A DNA stretch of 64,000 bases from Flavobacterium poyangense (GTDB taxonomy: Bacteria > Bacteroidota > Bacteroidia > Flavobacteriales > Flavobacteriaceae): the NCBI RefSeq assembly GCF_011751075.1, contig NZ_JAALLN010000009.1, positions 1 through 64,000 on the forward strand, read 5' to 3'. The notes beneath the pieces were generated by a model. The model saw only the letters and a program-made list of their open reading frames with translations. It was not told the DNA's origin and did no database searches. Below, piece by piece: positions 61,006-64,000 of this stretch. Position 1 is the first letter of the stretch. Every line of letters starts with the position of its first letter. Made by a program: the position numbers and the translations under genes.

Positions 61006-64000
61006 TTAGAAAGTTAAGTTCAGACCGGAAACAAATGTTTTGGAGTTTGGATAAGCGCCAAAGTCAATTCCGGGGTATAAATTGTTTTGTTCGTAGGAAC
61101 TTACTTCAGGATCATAACCTTTGTATTTGGTCCAGGTAATCAGGTTTTCTGCAGAAACATAGAATTTCACGCTGTTGGCTCTTAATTTTTTAGCCACGCT
61201 TTTGGGTAATGTATAACCTAAAGTGATTAGCTTTAATCTTAAAAAAGAAGCATCTTCAACATAACGTTCCGAAACGATTGCCAGTGGAGAGCTGGATGCC
61301 CTTGGGATTTCAGTATTCGGGTTAGTCGGTGTCCAGCGATCTTCAAGAGCAGTTGAAGCATTGGTTCCAAGAGTGGAAATCTCTAATTGTTGATTTAAAG
61401 CATTAAAAACTTTTCCACCGTAAGAGCCTTGAAAGTTGACTTGCAAATCAAAATCCTTATAAGAGATGGTGTTACTGAAACTCCCTACAAATTTGGGTTG
61501 TGAGCTTCCAAGATCTCCTTTGTCAGCTGCTGAAATTATTCCATCTCCATTAGTGTCGACATATTTGCGGTCTCCGACTTTGGTATTGGCGAGACTGTTT
61601 ATTTTAGGCTGCGTATTAATTTCTTCCTGAGTCTGAAAAATTCCATTGGTTCTGTATCCCCAGAAAGTTCCCAGAGGTTTTCCGACTTTTACAATTACAG
61701 GTTGTTGTTGCAGTAAAGCTCCGTTAGGAACGATTGGAAAAAATTGAGTAACTCCGTTTCCTATTTCAAGAACTTTGTTGGTATTGGCCGAAAACACGAT
61801 ATTAGAGTTCCAGGAGAAGTTATCCGTTTTTAAGTTTTCTGTGATCAGACCAATCTCGATACCTTTGTTTTCAACTCCTCCAATGTTTTGAAGTACAGTC
61901 GCATATCCCGAAGTAAGCGGCACTGGTACATTGATGAGCAAATCATTTGTTTTTTTGTAATACACATCAAAAACAAAATTTATTTTTCGATCTAATAAGG
62001 ATAAATCTAAACCGATGTTGTACTGATTTGTTTTTTCCCATTTTAGATCCGGATTTGCCAGTCGGGTAGGGGCTAATCCCGTGTTGATAGTACCTCCGAA
62101 AGCATAATTAACAGAGCCCATTGAGGCCAGAGAAAGATAATTTCCAATTTCCTGATTTCCGGTTGTTCCGGCACTTAATCTCAGTTTTGCTTCTGTGATA
62201 CCTTTTAAGTTTTTGGCAAAATCTTCTTCTGTAATATTCCAGGAGAATCCCGCAGATGGGAAATACCCCCAAAGTGATTCCGATCCAAATCTTGAGGATC
62301 CGTCGGCGCGGGCAGAGAGCGTAAAATTGTAACGGTCTTTATAAGAGTAATTTACTCGTGTTAACCATGATTTCAATACACTTTCGAAAGCATCGCTGTA
62401 CGGCTTTGCAGGCACACCATCTTGTAGAGCATTGTAAAGATTGTGGTCATTTACAAAGGTATTCGCTCCTGCAGTTACGACTTCACCTTTGGTGTATTGA
62501 AGGGTATATCCCGCCAAAGCCGAGAATTTATGATGGTCTCCAAAACGAGTCGTGTAATTCAGTGTGTTTTCATTCAAGACAGAACTTACCAGTCTGTTAC
62601 CCACAGAAGCCAATCCTTTGTTTGCTGCTCCGGTTGTAGTATACGACGGCGCATAATAATTTTGTTTGGTATGGATCACATCACCGCTTACAGCTACTTT
62701 AGCAATAAGGGCTTTGGTTATTTTATATTCTCCAAATAAACTGCTTAAAATTCTATTGATTTTGGTCTCATTAACTGTATTCACAAGATCATTAATCGGA
62801 TTGGAGATGTAACCGTTTGTTGAGGTCGCATAAGGGTTTTTGGTTACATTGTAACTTCCGTCAGGGTTTCTGATCGGAACTACAGGAGCAATTAGCAAAG
62901 CACTCACTAACGGGCTCGGCTCGCGTCCTGAATTGGAAGAACCAATTCCATTTGAAGCTGAATTAGTGTAGTTGATATTGACACCAAATTTAAAGGCCTG
63001 AGAATAATTTTTTTCGTAATTTGTTCTTAGCGAAATTCTTTTGAAGTCCGTTCCGATTACAACACCATCCTGGTCAAAATAACTGGCCGAAATAGAGTAT
63101 CTCGAGCGGTCATCACCCCCTGAAAAAGTCAATTGATGATTCTGAATGGGTGCCGCTGTTCTAAAAGCCGCAGACTGCCAATCATAATTTCCGGAAGTTT
63201 TAAAATCCTCAATTTGTGCGGGAGTAAAAGAAGGTGCCTGACCGATGCTTGCCTGAACATCATTGCGCAAACTTGCCCATTGCGAGGCATTCATTACACT
63301 TAGCTTTTTTGACACAGATTGCACGCCGAAGTAACCTTGATAGGAGATGCGATCGATACCTTTTGTACCCTTTTTTGTTGTAATAAGTATAACTCCATTT
63401 GCTCCTCTTGAACCGTAGATGGCGGTAGCAGAGGCGTCTTTTAATACTTCGATAGATTCAATATCACCCGGATTGATAGTAGATAATACATTAACTCCGG
63501 CTCCGGCCAGAGCGACTCCGGCGGTACCATTAGAATTGTCATTGTAAACCAGTATGCCATCTATAACGTAAAGTGGTTCGTTACCGGCAGTGATTGAATT
63601 TCCTCCTCGGATACGGACACTTGATGAGGCACCGGGACGTCCTGAACTTTGTGTTACCACTACACCCGGAACAGCTCCTCTTAATAGATTATCTGCCGAT
63701 GAAGTAACCTGAGCAAGATTGGCTTTTGGAATAGAAGCTACAGAACCTGTAATGTCTTTTCTTTTTTGTGTACCATAACCAACAACGATTAGCTCGTCCA
63801 GTTCCTGACGTTCTTCTTTAAGATTGATGGTAACAGGATTTCCTTCAACAATTACTTCTGCTTTTTGATATCCGATATAACTTACGATCAGGGTATACGG
63901 AAATTTTTGACCGGTTTGAAAATAAAATTTTCCTTCTGCATCTGTTACAACGCCATGTGTTGTTCCTTTGATGGTTACAGAGGCTCCGATAATAGGCTGA
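61006..64000 (-). CDS. SusC/RagA family TonB-dependent transporter (5' end outside the window)
   Basis: The reading frame stays open from the stop at 61006 to the right edge, so the gene is truncated by the window and its start is not visible. The visible part begins in the carboxypeptidase-regulatory-like domain (QPIIGASVTIKGTTHGVVTD), passes ELIVVGYGTQKRKDITGS, and contains the plug motifs RIRGGNSITAGNEPLYVIDGI and DASATAIYGSRGANGVILITTKKG. The barrel ends KTFVSGLNLTF. An internal GTG at 63660 is not the true start. It heads a SusC-SusD-sulfatase operon. Confidence 0.94.
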   Translation of the reverse strand, partial: QPIIGASVTIKGTTHGVVTDAEGKFYFQTGQKFPYTLIVSYIGYQKAEVIVEGNPVTINLKEERQELDELIVVGYGTQKRKDITGSVASIPKANLAQVTSSADNLLRGAVPGVVVTQSSGRPGASSSVRIRGGNSITAGNEPLYVIDGILVYNDNSNGTAGVALAGAGVNVLSTINPGDIESIEVLKDASATAIYGSRGANGVILITTKKGTKGIDRISYQGYFGVQSVSKKLSVMNASQWASLRNDVQASIGQAPSFTPAQIEDFKTSGNYDWQSAAFRTAAPIQNHQLTFSGGDDRSRYSISASYFDQDGVVIGTDFKRISLRTNYEKNYSQAFKFGVNINYTNSASNGIGSSNSGREPSPLVSALLIAPVVPIRNPDGSYNVTKNPYATSTNGYISNPINDLVNTVNETKINRILSSLFGEYKITKALIAKVAVSGDVIHTKQNYYAPSYTTTGAANKGLASVGNRLVSSVLNENTLNYTTRFGDHHKFSALAGYTLQYTKGEVVTAGANTFVNDHNLYNALQDGVPAKPYSDAFESVLKSWLTRVNYSYKDRYNFTLSARADGSSRFGSESLWGYFPSAGFSWNITEEDFAKNLKGITEAKLRLSAGTTGNQEIGNYLSLASMGSVNYAFGGTINTGLAPTRLANPDLKWEKTNQYNIGLDLSLLDRKINFVFDVYYKKTNDLLINVPVPLTSGYATVLQNIGGVENKGIEIGLITENLKTDNFSWNSNIVFSANTNKVLEIGNGVTQFFPIVPNGALLQQQPVIVKVGKPLGTFWGYRTNGIFQTQEEINTQPKINSLANTKVGDRKYVDTNGDGIISAADKGDLGSSQPKFVGSFSNTISYKDFDLQVNFQGSYGGKVFNALNQQLEISTLGTNASTALEDRWTPTNPNTEIPRASSSPLAIVSERYVEDASFLRLKLITLGYTLPKSVAKKLRANSVKFYVSAENLITWTKYKGYDPEVSSYEQNNLYPGIDFGAYPNSKTFVSGLNLTF

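Noticed and set aside
1..64000. tRNA, rRNA, insertion sequence or prophage genes
   Set aside because: No cloverleaf, rRNA-like stretch, transposase, integrase or phage structural motif was found by reading; a tRNAscan or Rfam search could still find something small.

Overview
The window looks like the chromosome of a Flavobacterium-type member of the Bacteroidota. It is AT-rich and most start codons lack a Shine-Dalgarno sequence. Several genes are preceded by the Bacteroidota -7 promoter box TAnnTTTG. There are three SusC/SusD pairs, a Rho factor with a long disordered N-terminal insert, DUF4293 and DUF3667 proteins, and degenerate heptamer repeats between genes. No rRNA, tRNA, transposase, phage gene or CRISPR array was recognised. 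Most genes lie on the minus strand.

Layout. 0.3-7.7 kb: small accessory enzymes (LOG-type hydrolase, two GNATs, MBL-fold hydrolase, DUF1801, serine hydrolase, NTF2-like, SRPBCC, a lipoprotein). 7.9-14.5 kb: a large SPFH/flotillin protein, two tandem TPM-domain proteins, lpdA and a NUMOD4/HNH-like protein. 14.7-24.6 kb: a LytS-type histidine kinase and a LytTR regulator bracket a metalloprotease-SusC-SusD operon, suggesting regulated capture of a peptide or glycopeptide. 24.7-32.3 kb: ABC exporter, truA, a phosphoesterase, a NarL-type two-component pair, DUF4293 and rho. 32.5-36.2 kb (plus strand): the most unusual locus. Two tandem 36-40 aa peptides share a leader and a Trp but have divergent tails. 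A protein joining an isoprenyl-diphosphate-synthase-like domain to a terpene-cyclase-like domain follows, then a PqqD-like domain fused to an M50 protease. I read it as a candidate terpenoid-modified RiPP pathway, a distant parallel to ComQ/ComX. 36.4-46.3 kb: M28 peptidase, DUF3667, dienelactone hydrolase, then an Lrp-led operon (M28 peptidase, cyanophycinase, penicillin-acylase-like) divergent from rocD, consistent with amino-acid scavenging. 46.5-47 kb: a RelE/ParE-type toxin-antitoxin pair. 47.3-64 kb: a sulfate-ester island with two SusCD pairs, two Cys-type sulfatases, a YeiH-type exporter, a rhodanese-thioredoxin fusion, a sterol-desaturase-like hydroxylase and a 39 aa membrane peptide. 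The last SusC runs off the right edge.

Many intergenic gaps are filled by inverted arrays of 7-bp repeats, a palindromic GTAGAGACGCAC repeat and a recurring AAATCCG terminator hairpin. Functions are inferred from motifs read by eye; no database search was run.
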